A stretch of 64,000 nucleotides of DNA, taken from the NCBI RefSeq assembly GCF_005116735.1, contig NZ_SWDB01000011.1:1-64000 (forward strand), in the 5' to 3' direction. Within the stretch, counting starts at the first letter, position 1. Each line of letters opens with the position of its first letter. This stretch comes from Thalassotalea mangrovi (GTDB lineage: Bacteria > Pseudomonadota > Gammaproteobacteria > Enterobacterales > Alteromonadaceae). This document shows, piece by piece, positions 54,668-64,000 of the stretch. Below the pieces are notes generated by a model. It worked only from the letters and a program-made list of their open reading frames with translations, made no database searches and was not told the DNA's origin. A program made the translations under genes and the position numbers.

Positions 54668-55291
54668 CTAAGGCGTGTTCTCAAACCAATACGGTTCCGG
54701 TTTAGCCGTTAACATTGCCTCAAATTGTTGATGAAATACGCTCCACAGAGGTTCACCATTTGGAGTAGCGACATTACGCCCCTGCTTGCGAATATGCTTC
54801 AAAGGCACCCAGGCGACTCCGGAAGTTTCATAATAACCGGGATCATTGGGAAGTTTTACCCGGTCATATGCACTCAAATCCAGATCGTCATTAACGGCGA
54901 TAACAAAGGTAATGTAGTCGCCCTTTTCAGTAGCATTGGCGTAGGACTTTGCATCCTTTACAGCAGAGTGTAATAACGCCTCATCTAGCAATAGTCTCGA
55001 TTCTTCCAATGTTTCACGTACCGCCGTCTGGCGTGGTGATTCACATTGCGAATCAGCCTCAGTTAATGGTTTGGGGCCACCACCAAAGCTGGTCCAACCG
55101 CGACCCCGCTCATAGGCTAGCAGCAGATGAACCTCACCCTGGGAATCTATTTTGTATACCGTGGTGCCGGCACCAATAAAACCTGGGTTTTGGCAGTTAC
55201 CGCCATGCAGGCCGTAGCCGATAATGGCAACGACCAAAAAGACCGCACAGCTCAGGGAAGCCCATAATTTCAAACGTATCTCCCTGAACAT
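54668..55291 (-). CDS. Membrane-anchored or exported Nudix hydrolase
   Basis: An N-terminal hydrophobic helix (residues ~9-27, WASLSCAVFLVVAIIGYGLH) precedes a Nudix domain: SFGGGPKPLTEADSQCE and then RQTAVRETLEES, carrying the RExxxEE core of the Nudix box. An insertion lengthens the first part of the box. The start at 55291 is chosen because AAGGGG, which overlaps the pyrD stop, is eight bases upstream; ATG 55297 is too close. An anchored Nudix enzyme is unusual, since most are cytoplasmic; substrate unknown. Coupled to pyrD. Confidence 0.82.
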   Translation of the reverse strand: MFREIRLKLWASLSCAVFLVVAIIGYGLHGGNCQNPGFIGAGTTVYKIDSQGEVHLLLAYERGRGWTSFGGGPKPLTEADSQCESPRQTAVRETLEESRLLLDEALLHSAVKDAKSYANATEKGDYITFVIAVNDDLDLSAYDRVKLPNDPGYYETSGVAWVPLKHIRKQGRNVATPNGEPLWSVFHQQFEAMLTAKPEPYWFENTP

Positions 55292-55303
55292 GTGCATCAC
55301 CCC

Positions 55304-56326
55304 TTAGTCGAGACCATCAACAATGCGTTTGATAAGGTCAGGACCTTCATAAATAAATCCGGTATAGACCTGCACCAGAGATGCTCCGGCGGCTAATTTC
55401 TCTCGGGCTGCAGCGGCAGAATTAATGCCACCGACGCCAATGATCGGCATCTTACCCGCCAGTTCCTCAGCCAGCAGTTTAATCACTTCAAGGCTTTTTT
55501 CCCGCACCGGTACACCACTTAACCCGCCCATTTCATCGCCATGGGGTAATTGTTCCACACCATCCCGACTTAAGGTCGTGTTGGTTGCGATCACAGCATC
55601 AATCTTGTTGTTTACCAGGCATTGGGCAATGCCTTTCACTTCTTCCGCGCTTAAATCCGGTGCAATCTTTACTGCCAACGGAATATACTTGCCATGCTTT
55701 TCGCTCAATTGCGACTGGGTTACTTTCAACGCCGCTAACAACTCATTAAGTGCATCGCCATATTGCAGAGCTCGTAGGCCCGGGGTATTAGGAGAAGAAA
55801 TATTGACGGTAATGTAATCGGCAAATTCATAAACCTTGTGCATGCAGTGGATGTAATCATCCTTTGCATTCTCTTCAGCAGTATCTTTGTTCTTACCGAT
55901 ATTGATCCCTAACACACCATTAAAACCGGCTTGTCGGGCTTTTCGCACCTGTTCGACCAGATAATCGACACCATGGTTATTAAACCCCATGCGGTTAATA
56001 ATCGCCTGAGCTTGTGGCAGACGGAAGATACGCGGCTTATCGTTACCAGGCTGTGGTCTTGGGGTCACGGTCCCAACTTCTACAAAGCCAAACCCTAACG
56101 CTGAGAAACCACGAATACATTCACCATTCTTGTCCAAACCAGCAGCCAGCCCGACAGGATTAGGAAAATCAATGCCCATCACATTCACCGGCTTACTGCC
56201 TACCTTTGAGCCATAAAGGCCTTTCAGTGCGGGTGCCGCGGATGATTTAAACATTTTGATAGCGACATCATGTGCCTGCTCTGCATCCAGTTTGAATAAA
56301 AATTTACGGGCGATGGAGTAAAGCAT
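55304..56326 (-). CDS. pyrD: Dihydroorotate dehydrogenase (quinone), class 2
   Basis: 340 residues. Oxidises dihydroorotate to orotate with FMN, passing electrons to quinone at the membrane. The N-terminal quinone-tunnel helix region, [30 protein letters not shown], and [11 protein letters not shown] with the catalytic serine are present. [17 protein letters not shown] closes the barrel. GAGGAA precedes the ATG. An intrinsic-terminator-like hairpin with a U-run ends ~12 bases before the start. Confidence 0.97.
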   Translation of the reverse strand: MLYSIARKFLFKLDAEQAHDVAIKMFKSSAAPALKGLYGSKVGSKPVNVMGIDFPNPVGLAAGLDKNGECIRGFSALGFGFVEVGTVTPRPQPGNDKPRIFRLPQAQAIINRMGFNNHGVDYLVEQVRKARQAGFNGVLGINIGKNKDTAEENAKDDYIHCMHKVYEFADYITVNISSPNTPGLRALQYGDALNELLAALKVTQSQLSEKHGKYIPLAVKIAPDLSAEEVKGIAQCLVNNKIDAVIATNTTLSRDGVEQLPHGDEMGGLSGVPVREKSLEVIKLLAEELAGKMPIIGVGGINSAAAAREKLAAGASLVQVYTGFIYEGPDLIKRIVDGLD

Positions 56327-56338
56327 AATTCCTCAGAC

Positions 56339-56368
56339 AAAAAAAACTCACCATTAGGAGGTGAGTTT
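56339..56368 (-). terminator. Terminator or attenuator hairpin just upstream of pyrD
   Basis: On the minus strand AAACTCACC pairs with GGTGAGTTT across seven bases and is followed by eight T residues, ending 12 bases before the pyrD ATG. Beyond it, at 56381-56409 (AAAGCCCTG/CAGGGCTTT) and 56433-56459 (CAGGCTTGC/GCAAGCCTG), are two further hairpins in the same gap. Confidence 0.75.
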
Positions 56369-56380
56369 AACATTAAATTC

Positions 56381-56409
56381 AAAGCCCTGTTGATGTTTGC
56401 CAGGGCTTT
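56381..56409. terminator. Second hairpin of the gdh-pyrD gap
   Basis: AAAGCCCTG pairs with CAGGGCTTT across 11 bases. On the plus strand it is followed by TTC; on the minus strand by GAATTT. A possible partner or rival of the U-run hairpin beside it. Confidence 0.5.
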
Positions 56410-56432
56410 TTCGTAGATTTTTCTACATTACC

Positions 56433-56459
56433 CAGGCTTGCCTGATACCAGCAAGCCTG
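56433..56459. terminator. Third hairpin, just after the NAD-GDH stop
   Basis: CAGGCTTGC pairs perfectly with GCAAGCCTG across nine bases, 11 bases past the stop codon at 56470. No T-run follows on the minus strand. Confidence 0.45.
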
Positions 56460-56469
56460 ATGTTCGTGC

Positions 56470-59400
56470 TTAATGAAGATTAGGATCGCAATGATGCGCT
56501 AATAACATTAACTCCCGTAAGCCAACTGAGAATTTCGCGAATTCATGGATCTTAGTGGTTCTGAAATCCGCCAGGATCTGGTGCCAGCGCTCCAGTGGTT
56601 GCTCCGAGCGTTGTTCCCAGTTATCGATCATCTTTTCGATATCGCTTAACTCTGGATTCAATCGTAACACCACCGAGGTTAAAGAGCGTTGCTGCCAGTC
56701 CAGCTCTTCGCGGAATGACGCTCGTGCCAGTGCCTGCCAATGGTTGCCAACCGGTTGATTGGTAATTTGGTCAAGGAACCAGTGTAAGTGTAAACGCACA
56801 CCCAACGAGAAGTATAACTGCGCCACCAATTCAATATCACGGCCATCCTGACAGGCAATCTGAGCGATATCCATAACCGAGAATAAGGTGCTTAACTGAG
56901 AAATTCGATTTGCCAGATCAGCCGGCACATTTTCATTTAACAGCTTGGACTGTAACTCATTCAGTTCACGGGCTTCTTTATCGACCAGGAATTTATCCAG
57001 TTTACCACTCAACACCTTGAAGGTTGGCTGATAAAAATCTACCGCTTGTTCGATGCTGAAAGACTTATTGCGATGACGCAGGAACCAGCGGGTTGCACGA
57101 CGAATGGTACGACGCAGTTCAAACAGCATCTCGCTTTGCACGCTTGCCGAAACCTTGTTATCGAGGGCTTCAACGGCCTCCCAGGTCTGCTCCATTTCAA
57201 ATACGGCGCTGGCCATGGCAAAACACATGGCAATTTCTTCCACCGATGAACCGGTTTCTTCCTGCATGCGATACACGAAGTTAGCGCCCATCAGGTTACA
57301 CAACAGGTTGGCAAGCTGAGTGGCAATAATCTCCGCTTTCAACGGGTGATTTTGCATCTGCTCGGCATAGCGCTCCTGCAGCTGCATTGGAAACGCATTA
57401 TTCAGCAACTGTCCAAGATATGGATCGTTGGTAATTTGCGGGTGTACCAACTGTTCTTTTAACACCATTTTGCCGTAAGCAACCATGACCGAAAGTTCTG
57501 GACGGGTTAAGCCACGTCCCTGAGCGATTCGATCATTAATTTCCTCGTCAATTGGCATAAATTCCAATGCCCGATCCAGTTTTCCTTCACGTTCCAGATA
57601 CTGAATGAAACGCTGGTGCTCTTTCAGGTTTTTGCCGCCACGCGATTCAGTAATTGAAATCGAGTTGGTCTGACGATAACAGTCTTCCAGAACAATATCT
57701 TCTACCGCATCGGTCATGTCATAAAGAAGCTGATTACGCTGTTTCAGAGTCAGGTCACCACTTGCAACCAGTCCATTTAGCAGAATTTTGATGTTAACTT
57801 CGTTATCGGAACAATCTACACCGCCAACGTTATCAACAAAGTCTGTATTCATTCGACCACCATTAGCGGTGTATTCAATACGACCTAACTGGGTACAACC
57901 TAAGTTACCACCTTCACCAATAATGCGGGCGCGAACTTCTTTACCGTTGACACGTAATACATCGTTTGCACGATCACCAACTTCCAGGTGACTTTCGCTG
58001 CTACCCTTGATGTAAGTACCAATACCACCATTCCAGATCAGGTCAACCTGCATTTTCAATGCTGTCTGGATCAACTCATTCGGTGCCATGGTCGCCTTTT
58101 TAGTGCCCAACATTTTCTTCATTTGTGGGGTAAGCTTGATCGATTTTGCCGCACGGGAGAATACCCCACCACCTTCAGAAATCAGATCGGTATTGTAGTC
58201 TTCCCAGCTTGAACCCGGCAGGTCGAATAAACGCTGACGCTCCTGGTAGCTGCTCGCAGCATCCGGTGTTGGATCGATGAAGATGTGCATATGGTTAAAG
58301 GCAACCTGCAGGCAAGTGTGCTTGGATAGCAGCATACCATTACCAAATACGTCACCAGCCATATCCCCTATCGCCAGACAGGTAAAGTCGGTGCTTTGAC
58401 AATCGATGCCGATTTCACGGAAGTGACGTTTTACCGACTCCCAGGCGCCTTTTGCCGTGATACCCATTTGTTTGTGGTCATAACCAACACTACCACCAGA
58501 TGCGAACGCATCACCAAGCCAGAAATTGTATTCTTCGGAAATGGCATTTGCGGTATCGGAGAATGTCGCCGTTCCTTTATCTGCAGCGACCACCAGGTAA
58601 GTATCATCGTCGTCATGGCGAACCACATTGTCCGGATGGACAATTTCACCGGCAACGATGTTGTCGGTGATATCTAGCAGACCACGAATAAAGGTGCGAT
58701 AACACTCTTTACCGGCTTCAAAAATATCCATCCGCGTGCCACCAACCGGCAAACGCTTACAATAAAAACCACCTTTCGCACCAACCGGTACGATCACCGT
58801 ATTTTTAACCTGTTGCGCTTTAACCAGGCCCAGGACTTCAGTACGGAAATCTTCACGTCTGTCAGACCAACGCAGACCACCACGCGCGACTTTGCCACCG
58901 CGTAGGTGCACACCTTCGACATCTGGTGAGTAAACAAAGATCTCATACTTAGGTAATGGCTTAGGCATTTCCGGAATTAATTCAGGCAACAACTTAAAGG
59001 AAATGTAAGACTTGGTTTCGCCATTTTCCTTCGGTTGGAAATAGTTAGTGCGCACGGTAGCATTAATAATTTCCACATAACGGCGAATGATACGGTCATC
59101 ATCAAGGCTGGCAACATTGTCCAGTGAAGATTCGATGTTTTCCAGAACCTTAGCGATAGCCTTGTCTTTTGATTTATCCGACGGCGCAAATTTCAGTTCA
59201 AATAATTTGATCAGCAGCTCGGCGAACCCCGGATAGCGCGTAAACGCATCTTCAATGTAACTTTGACTGAAAGTTGATCCGATTTGCTGCTGGTACTTAG
59301 CGAACGCACGTAAAATCGAAACTTCGCGACCGGCCAGGCCGGCACCTAAAATTAAACGGTTAAAACCATCATCTTCCAGTTCACCATGCCAGACTTTCGC

Positions 59401-61314
59401 AAACGCATCCTGGAACAGGTTCTGCACCTGTTCCAAATCGAAGGCTTTCTCGGACGTCAGCAACATCGAGAAATCCAGGATCCAGCACATTTCACCATCG
59501 CTGTTTACTACCGAATACGGGCTCTCACCAATGATCCGCAAGCCGAAATTTTCCAGCATAGGTAACACATCGGATAAATGCAGCGGCTCACCTTTATGAA
59601 ACAGCTTCAGTTTCACAAAGCGGCTGTCGGCTTTTTCTTCAAGTGGCTGATAAAAAAGCATTTCCAGTGGGTTTTCTGCGGTCACTTTCTCCAGCTTGTC
59701 GATATCGACGATGGCAGTACCAGGTAATACTTCGTGTTTATAAGCCTGTGGGAAGCCAGAGTACTTGCGACGTAACATTTTGCCCTTCGCTTCCCCTTTA
59801 TTCATTCTTAAGGCACTGGCCAGTTTGTCATCCCAGCCGCTTGCAGCCGCATTCAGATTGCGCTCAATTTCCTTCACATCAATATCCGCTTTTGTTTCTT
59901 TTACTCTTACTATGTAGTGGGTACGGGCCTGCACCGATTCTGAGAAGAAGGTCGTAAACTCAACTTCTTCATCACTGCCAAAGGCTTGTTTTAATATTTG
60001 TTGGGTGTCGATACGCAACTGGGTGTTATAGCGATCCCGTGGTACGTAAACCATGCAGGAATAGAAACGATTAAACGCATCACGACGGACAAATAATCCA
60101 GTCAGGTCTCGCTCCTGCATTTGCAGTACACCGCGTACTGTCTGCAACAATTCTTCTTCGCTTGATTGCAGGATTTCATCTCTTGGATAGGTCTCAAGAA
60201 TGTTAATCAGGGTTTTGTAGGCATGCGACGATGGTGCATAACCCGATTGCTCACACACACGTTTTACTTTGCTGCCAATCAACGGCAAATTAAGAGCGCT
60301 GTCGTTGTAAAAAGAAGAGCCAAACAACCCAAGGAAGCGCTCTTCACCGATGATATTGCCGTCTTTATCGAACTTCTTAATACCGATGTAATCCATATGG
60401 GCAGGACGGTGCACACGAGAACGGGAATTGGTTTTAGTCAACAGCAGCAGGTTTTTGCCGATTGCCAGCTCCCGTGCTGAACCGCTTAGCTCAGACAATA
60501 ACATCGGCTTACTGGTTGTCGATTTTCGTAACAGACCCAGTGACGTATCTAATTTGCCTTCTATAGAGATATTACCTTCGACGCGTTTCACCTCATAAGA
60601 GCGATACCCCATGAAGGTAAAGTGATCGTTGGCTAGCCAGGATAACAATTCTTTCGATTCACGATAATCCTGCTCGGAAACGATCGATTTGGCATCCGCC
60701 ATTTCTTTGATGCACTGTTCGAAACGCTTTTTCATTGGCTGCCAGTCGTCAACCGTTAATGAAACGTCCTGATACACGGAATGTAATTCTTCGGTTAGCT
60801 CGTCGATTTGTTGCTGTTCGGTCAAACGATCGATTTCAATGAAAAATACCGTTTCGGTAACACTGTTTTTCAGCTTGGTGGCGCCAGCTGCCATATCGAT
60901 AACCTGCCCTTTATCATCGCGAACAATGTTCATTGGGCAGTTCAGGATCAGATGTGGGAAAAGATTCAGTCGATTTAACGCGATCCGGGTTGAATCTACC
61001 AAAAATGGCATATCCTTGATGATCACCTCGATAACCGTGTGGCTGGACTTCCAGCCATGCTGAGACACCTGAGGATTCAGAACCCGAATAAATGGTTTAT
61101 TGTCAACCTGCGCATTCAAAGCTTTCCACAAGCTTAAGGTAGCGCCATAAACGTCACTATCATTACGCAACGCCAGGTCTTCTTTGGAGATATTGGCATA
61201 AAGTAAGTCGGTGAATTTGTCGAGCAATGGAGCGGTTTCGGGTGGAACTTTGTCGTGAATTAACGCTGAAACATTTTTAAAAAGCACAGAAGATTTATTA
61301 TCTAGTGACGCCAT
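56470..61314 (-). CDS. NAD-specific glutamate dehydrogenase (large, ~180-kDa type)
   Basis: 1614 residues. The start at 61314 (MASLDNKSSVLF) has AGAGGA nine bases upstream; the extra 17 codons to 61365 are unlikely. This family deaminates glutamate to 2-oxoglutarate with NAD+. The N-terminal half holds regulatory ACT-type domains; the catalytic region spans ~800-1250 with RGGKVARGGLRWSDRREDFR, VPVGAKGGFYCKRLP, GDMAGDVFGNGMLLS and GEGGNLGCTQLGRIEY. The C-terminal part is helical. Single-gene unit; the 219-base gap to the transporter holds a terminator. Confidence 0.96.
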   Translation of the reverse strand: MASLDNKSSVLFKNVSALIHDKVPPETAPLLDKFTDLLYANISKEDLALRNDSDVYGATLSLWKALNAQVDNKPFIRVLNPQVSQHGWKSSHTVIEVIIKDMPFLVDSTRIALNRLNLFPHLILNCPMNIVRDDKGQVIDMAAGATKLKNSVTETVFFIEIDRLTEQQQIDELTEELHSVYQDVSLTVDDWQPMKKRFEQCIKEMADAKSIVSEQDYRESKELLSWLANDHFTFMGYRSYEVKRVEGNISIEGKLDTSLGLLRKSTTSKPMLLSELSGSARELAIGKNLLLLTKTNSRSRVHRPAHMDYIGIKKFDKDGNIIGEERFLGLFGSSFYNDSALNLPLIGSKVKRVCEQSGYAPSSHAYKTLINILETYPRDEILQSSEEELLQTVRGVLQMQERDLTGLFVRRDAFNRFYSCMVYVPRDRYNTQLRIDTQQILKQAFGSDEEVEFTTFFSESVQARTHYIVRVKETKADIDVKEIERNLNAAASGWDDKLASALRMNKGEAKGKMLRRKYSGFPQAYKHEVLPGTAIVDIDKLEKVTAENPLEMLFYQPLEEKADSRFVKLKLFHKGEPLHLSDVLPMLENFGLRIIGESPYSVVNSDGEMCWILDFSMLLTSEKAFDLEQVQNLFQDAFAKVWHGELEDDGFNRLILGAGLAGREVSILRAFAKYQQQIGSTFSQSYIEDAFTRYPGFAELLIKLFELKFAPSDKSKDKAIAKVLENIESSLDNVASLDDDRIIRRYVEIINATVRTNYFQPKENGETKSYISFKLLPELIPEMPKPLPKYEIFVYSPDVEGVHLRGGKVARGGLRWSDRREDFRTEVLGLVKAQQVKNTVIVPVGAKGGFYCKRLPVGGTRMDIFEAGKECYRTFIRGLLDITDNIVAGEIVHPDNVVRHDDDDTYLVVAADKGTATFSDTANAISEEYNFWLGDAFASGGSVGYDHKQMGITAKGAWESVKRHFREIGIDCQSTDFTCLAIGDMAGDVFGNGMLLSKHTCLQVAFNHMHIFIDPTPDAASSYQERQRLFDLPGSSWEDYNTDLISEGGGVFSRAAKSIKLTPQMKKMLGTKKATMAPNELIQTALKMQVDLIWNGGIGTYIKGSSESHLEVGDRANDVLRVNGKEVRARIIGEGGNLGCTQLGRIEYTANGGRMNTDFVDNVGGVDCSDNEVNIKILLNGLVASGDLTLKQRNQLLYDMTDAVEDIVLEDCYRQTNSISITESRGGKNLKEHQRFIQYLEREGKLDRALEFMPIDEEINDRIAQGRGLTRPELSVMVAYGKMVLKEQLVHPQITNDPYLGQLLNNAFPMQLQERYAEQMQNHPLKAEIIATQLANLLCNLMGANFVYRMQEETGSSVEEIAMCFAMASAVFEMEQTWEAVEALDNKVSASVQSEMLFELRRTIRRATRWFLRHRNKSFSIEQAVDFYQPTFKVLSGKLDKFLVDKEARELNELQSKLLNENVPADLANRISQLSTLFSVMDIAQIACQDGRDIELVAQLYFSLGVRLHLHWFLDQITNQPVGNHWQALARASFREELDWQQRSLTSVVLRLNPELSDIEKMIDNWEQRSEQPLERWHQILADFRTTKIHEFAKFSVGLRELMLLAHHCDPNLH

Positions 61315-61524
61315 GCTTGAGTATCCTCTGGTTTGGCAAATGAAATTGACTACTAAAACTTTCAATCAATTCGTCAAATTTCTTTTTATTTTGGTATTTA
61401 GAATAGTCTATTGCGCGAATTCTATTAGGAAAAATAAGGGATTGCGAGCACTTTTTTAGAGTAAAGATACCAATTTGGATAAGGCCTGGAGAACAAAACC
61501 GTGAATTATTCAGTGGCCATAAAT

Positions 61525-61550
61525 AGAAAATGGCCCTAAGGCCATTTTCT
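61525..61550 (-). terminator. Terminator after the RND/MMPL transporter gene
   Basis: AGAAAATGGCC and GGCCATTTTCT pair perfectly (11 bp) around CTAA, about 35 bases past the stop at 61585; an ATTTAT stretch follows on the minus strand. Confidence 0.82.
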
Positions 61551-61584
61551 TGATTATTTATGCAACAGTTTTATAAGAAATTAT

Positions 61585-63912
61585 TTACTTTTTCAACTTA
61601 TCTCGCCATAGGTATGCGGAGATAGCCGGAAGCAGAATAATTGCTGCTAACATATTGACCAGGAACATAAAGGTTAACATGATACCCATATCGACCTGGA
61701 ACTTCAGCGCCGAGAAAAACCAGGTAGAGACACCGATTGCCAGGGTCAGACCTGTGATCAGTACCGCTGAACCACGTTCTTTCAGTGCCGCCAGATATGC
61801 CTGCGGAACACTTTCCCCGGCGCGGATGCGTTGACTCATGGTCGATAAAATATAAATCCCGTAATCGACACCGATGCCTACCCCAAGGGCAATAACCGGC
61901 AAGGTCGATACGGTCAGACCGATATCCAGATACGTCATTAACGCCTGTGCCAGTGTTGAAACCACATACAATGGCAGAATCACAGCGATCGTTGCTTTAA
62001 TCGAGCGGAACGAGATTAAGCATAATAAAATCACCGCACCGTAGACGTACAACATCATCGGGGTCTGCGCTTCTGCTACCGCTTCATTGGTTGCCGCCAT
62101 CACACCGACCGGACCGGAAGCCAGCTTAAATTGGATCTTATCGGTGCCTAGTTGCTGGCGATACTCTTTCACCGCGGCAACTACGCGATCGATTGTTTCC
62201 GCTTTGTGATCTTCAAGGAACAGGATAATAGGCATCGCCGAACAATCACGATTCAACAAACCACTGGTGGTTGGTACCCGGGCAATAGACTGCACCAATG
62301 ATTGCTGGTTTCTCGACAACACTTTCCATTTTTGGTTGCCTTCGTTGTAACCAGAGTTCACCACTTTAGCGATACTGGCCAGCGATACCGCCGATTGCAC
62401 ACCAGGAATATTCTCCATGCGCCATTGCATTTCATCGACAACATCGAGAACCTCATGATAAATGCATGAGTCCTGGAAGGTCTCAACCACAACTGACATG
62501 TAATCAACACTAATTGCATATTTATCGGTGATTAAGAAGGTATCCTGGTTATAGCGGGAATCTTCGTGCAAGGCAGGAGCACCGGCATGTAGTTCACCGA
62601 TTTTAAGTTTTTGTCCCTGGTACTGGCCCCAGAAATACAACAGAGCGGCGACAATAATGATCAACGCTGCAGGTTTTGGCGACGTAACAATATTCGCTTT
62701 TTTCCATAACAGGCGCGCCATCAGTTTATGATCGGCCGTTTCGACAATTTGTTTCTGCTCTTCCTGATCAAACCGGACGAAGGAAACAAGCACAGGTAGT
62801 AAAAACAGGTTAGTAAAGATAATTAACGCCACACCCAGTGAAGCGGCAATTGCCAGTTCGCGGATAATGCCGATATCAATCGCCAATAAGGTCAAGAAGC
62901 CAATGGTGTCTGACAACAAGGCAACCCCACCAGGAATCAGAAGCTTGCGGAAACTTAACTGAGCGGCCTGTTTCGGATTATTACCATTGGCAACCTCACG
63001 AGATACCGAGTTGATCATCTGTACGCCGTGACTGACACCGATTGCAAACACCAAAAAAGGCACCAGGATAGACATCGGGTCGAGGCCGAATCCTAACCAG
63101 GATAAGACGCCCATCTGCCACACCACTGCAATTAATGAACAGGCAATTGGTAGAATCGTCAGCGTAAACGAGCGGCAGAATAAATAAACCATCACCGCCG
63201 TAATGGCGATAGCGATAGCAAAGAAGGTCACTACTCCCTTGGCGCCGTCAGCAATGTCACCGACCATTTTGGCAAAGCCAATAATATGAATACTGATACC
63301 GTCTTTCTCGTAGACGTTACGAATTTCGTCTTCAAGTTGTTTGGCAAGCTTGAGCGTATCGAGCTTTTCACCGGTTTGCGGATCGATTTCCATGAGCGAG
63401 GTCTTTACCATCGAACAGGTATAATCGTCGGAAACAACGCTACCAACAATGCCCGCCTTTTCGATATTGGCTTTAACCACCTGCAGGTCTTGTACACTAC
63501 CATCAAAATCGGCTGGAATAACCGGACCACCGGCAAAACCATCTTCGACCACTTCAACGAATCGTGTTGATGGTGAAAATAATGAATTTACCTGAATGCG
63601 ATCGACACCGGGAATAAAAAACAGTTGGTCATGAACGCCGCGTAAGGTGGTAAAGAAGTCGGTGGTAAAAATATCACCTTCGGTATTACACACCGAAATT
63701 AACACATTATTGGCACCACCAAAATTTTGCTGGTGCTTTAAATATGTTTTCATATATTCATGGTTCAGCGGAATATTTTTTTCGAACGATGCATCGAGGC
63801 GAATCTGCGTCGCATGTACGAATAAATAGGCGGTGATCAGCAAAAACAGGCCGATTACCCCAAAGCGGAATCGAAAGATATTTCGTTCGAAGTGATTGTA
63901 TAAGCTCTTCAT
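61585..63912 (-). CDS. RND-superfamily (MMPL/HpnN-type) exporter
   Basis: 775 residues. Two repeats of a large periplasmic loop and five to six transmembrane helices (first helix ~14-34, then ~222-390; second set ~610-765), the MMPL/SSD layout. Key helices include VFAIGVSHGVQMINSVSREV and IALGVGIGVDYGIYILSTMS, with the charged residues expected for proton coupling. Such genes are usually found with a BNR/YCF48-like protein and DUF1302/DUF1329 outer-membrane genes; the partial gene upstream fits that. Substrate unknown, perhaps lipids or hydrophobic compounds. Confidence 0.9.
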   Translation of the reverse strand: MKSLYNHFERNIFRFRFGVIGLFLLITAYLFVHATQIRLDASFEKNIPLNHEYMKTYLKHQQNFGGANNVLISVCNTEGDIFTTDFFTTLRGVHDQLFFIPGVDRIQVNSLFSPSTRFVEVVEDGFAGGPVIPADFDGSVQDLQVVKANIEKAGIVGSVVSDDYTCSMVKTSLMEIDPQTGEKLDTLKLAKQLEDEIRNVYEKDGISIHIIGFAKMVGDIADGAKGVVTFFAIAIAITAVMVYLFCRSFTLTILPIACSLIAVVWQMGVLSWLGFGLDPMSILVPFLVFAIGVSHGVQMINSVSREVANGNNPKQAAQLSFRKLLIPGGVALLSDTIGFLTLLAIDIGIIRELAIAASLGVALIIFTNLFLLPVLVSFVRFDQEEQKQIVETADHKLMARLLWKKANIVTSPKPAALIIIVAALLYFWGQYQGQKLKIGELHAGAPALHEDSRYNQDTFLITDKYAISVDYMSVVVETFQDSCIYHEVLDVVDEMQWRMENIPGVQSAVSLASIAKVVNSGYNEGNQKWKVLSRNQQSLVQSIARVPTTSGLLNRDCSAMPIILFLEDHKAETIDRVVAAVKEYRQQLGTDKIQFKLASGPVGVMAATNEAVAEAQTPMMLYVYGAVILLCLISFRSIKATIAVILPLYVVSTLAQALMTYLDIGLTVSTLPVIALGVGIGVDYGIYILSTMSQRIRAGESVPQAYLAALKERGSAVLITGLTLAIGVSTWFFSALKFQVDMGIMLTFMFLVNMLAAIILLPAISAYLWRDKLKK

Positions 63913-63917
63913 TATAA

Positions 63918-64000
63918 TTATTGACCCTGTACTACTTTCAGGCCGGTTTCTGTGGCCACAACCAACTGCTCTTTAAACCAAACCCCGGCAATGATTGCCT
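63918..64000 (-). CDS. C-terminus of a gene running off the right edge (possibly YCF48/BNR-repeat protein)
   Basis: Only the last 26 residues are visible: AIIAGVWFKEQLVVATETGL, then KVVQGQ and the stop. The alternating 'GVWF..qLVVATETGLKV' looks like the last blade of a beta-propeller of the YCF48/BNR type that often precedes these RND genes. Five bases separate its stop from the RND start. Too short for a firm call. Confidence 0.55.
   Translation of the reverse strand, partial: AIIAGVWFKEQLVVATETGLKVVQGQ

Overview
The window reads as ordinary chromosome of a marine gammaproteobacterium of the order Alteromonadales. The family is probably Colwelliaceae (Thalassotalea/Colwellia-like). This placement is an inference from gene content: a complete cbb3 oxidase cluster next to an fnr-uspE-ttcA block, a ~1600-residue NAD-glutamate dehydrogenase, pheST-ihfA, a secreted S46 dipeptidyl-peptidase, several secreted peptidases, and moderate G+C. 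No prophage, CRISPR array, rRNA or plasmid-type gene was seen. The only mobile-element coding sequence is the tail of a probable IS4-family transposase at the left edge.

Layout. 1-1.7 kb: transposase remnant, then divergent queE and queC (queuosine precursor synthesis). 1.8-5.7 kb: an acidic exported protein divergent from a histidine kinase/sigma54 response-regulator pair. 5.8-9.4 kb: a small conserved gene converging on uvrB, which lies directly behind a MATE transporter. 9.7-10.0 kb: three identical tRNA-Asn genes with a promoter and a terminator. 10.2-13.2 kb: two tandem exported TonB-C-domain proteins of unusual architecture and a LysE exporter. 13.3-24.1 kb: respiration block (ccoNOQP, fixH, ccoI, ccoS, a SafE-type membrane protein, fnr, uspE, ttcA) with an FNR-like site in front of ccoN. 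24.2-26.4 kb: NCS2 purine permease and Tsx-like porin. 26.6-34.4 kb: S46 peptidase, a secreted ChaN/EreA-like protein, a MAPEG protein, and envelope or hypothetical genes. 34.5-39.8 kb: a DUF2937 protein, then a tightly coupled three-gene 2-oxoacid:ferredoxin oxidoreductase whose first subunit is a GltD-like NAD(P)H/FAD/Fe-S protein.

39.8-43.0 kb is the one accessory-looking stretch. It holds a heptamer tandem array, REP-like palindromes, and five small, mostly membrane or exported genes on the minus strand. One of these is a lipoyl domain tethered to a C-terminal membrane helix. From 43 kb rightward the content is housekeeping and envelope: ihfA-pheT-pheS, an ABC-2 exporter, an M28 peptidase, asnB, two small DUF proteins, a MITE-like palindromic element, a secreted metallopeptidase, an anchored Nudix protein coupled to pyrD, the giant NAD-GDH, an RND/MMPL-type transporter, and the tail of a further protein at the right edge.

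Most genes are standard. The best candidates for something new are the NAD(P)H-linked 2-oxoacid oxidoreductase operon in an apparently aerobic heterotroph, the membrane-anchored lipoyl protein in the small-gene island, and the paired TonB-domain proteins with a conserved two-cysteine C-terminal domain. All functions are read from sequence by eye. No database search was run.
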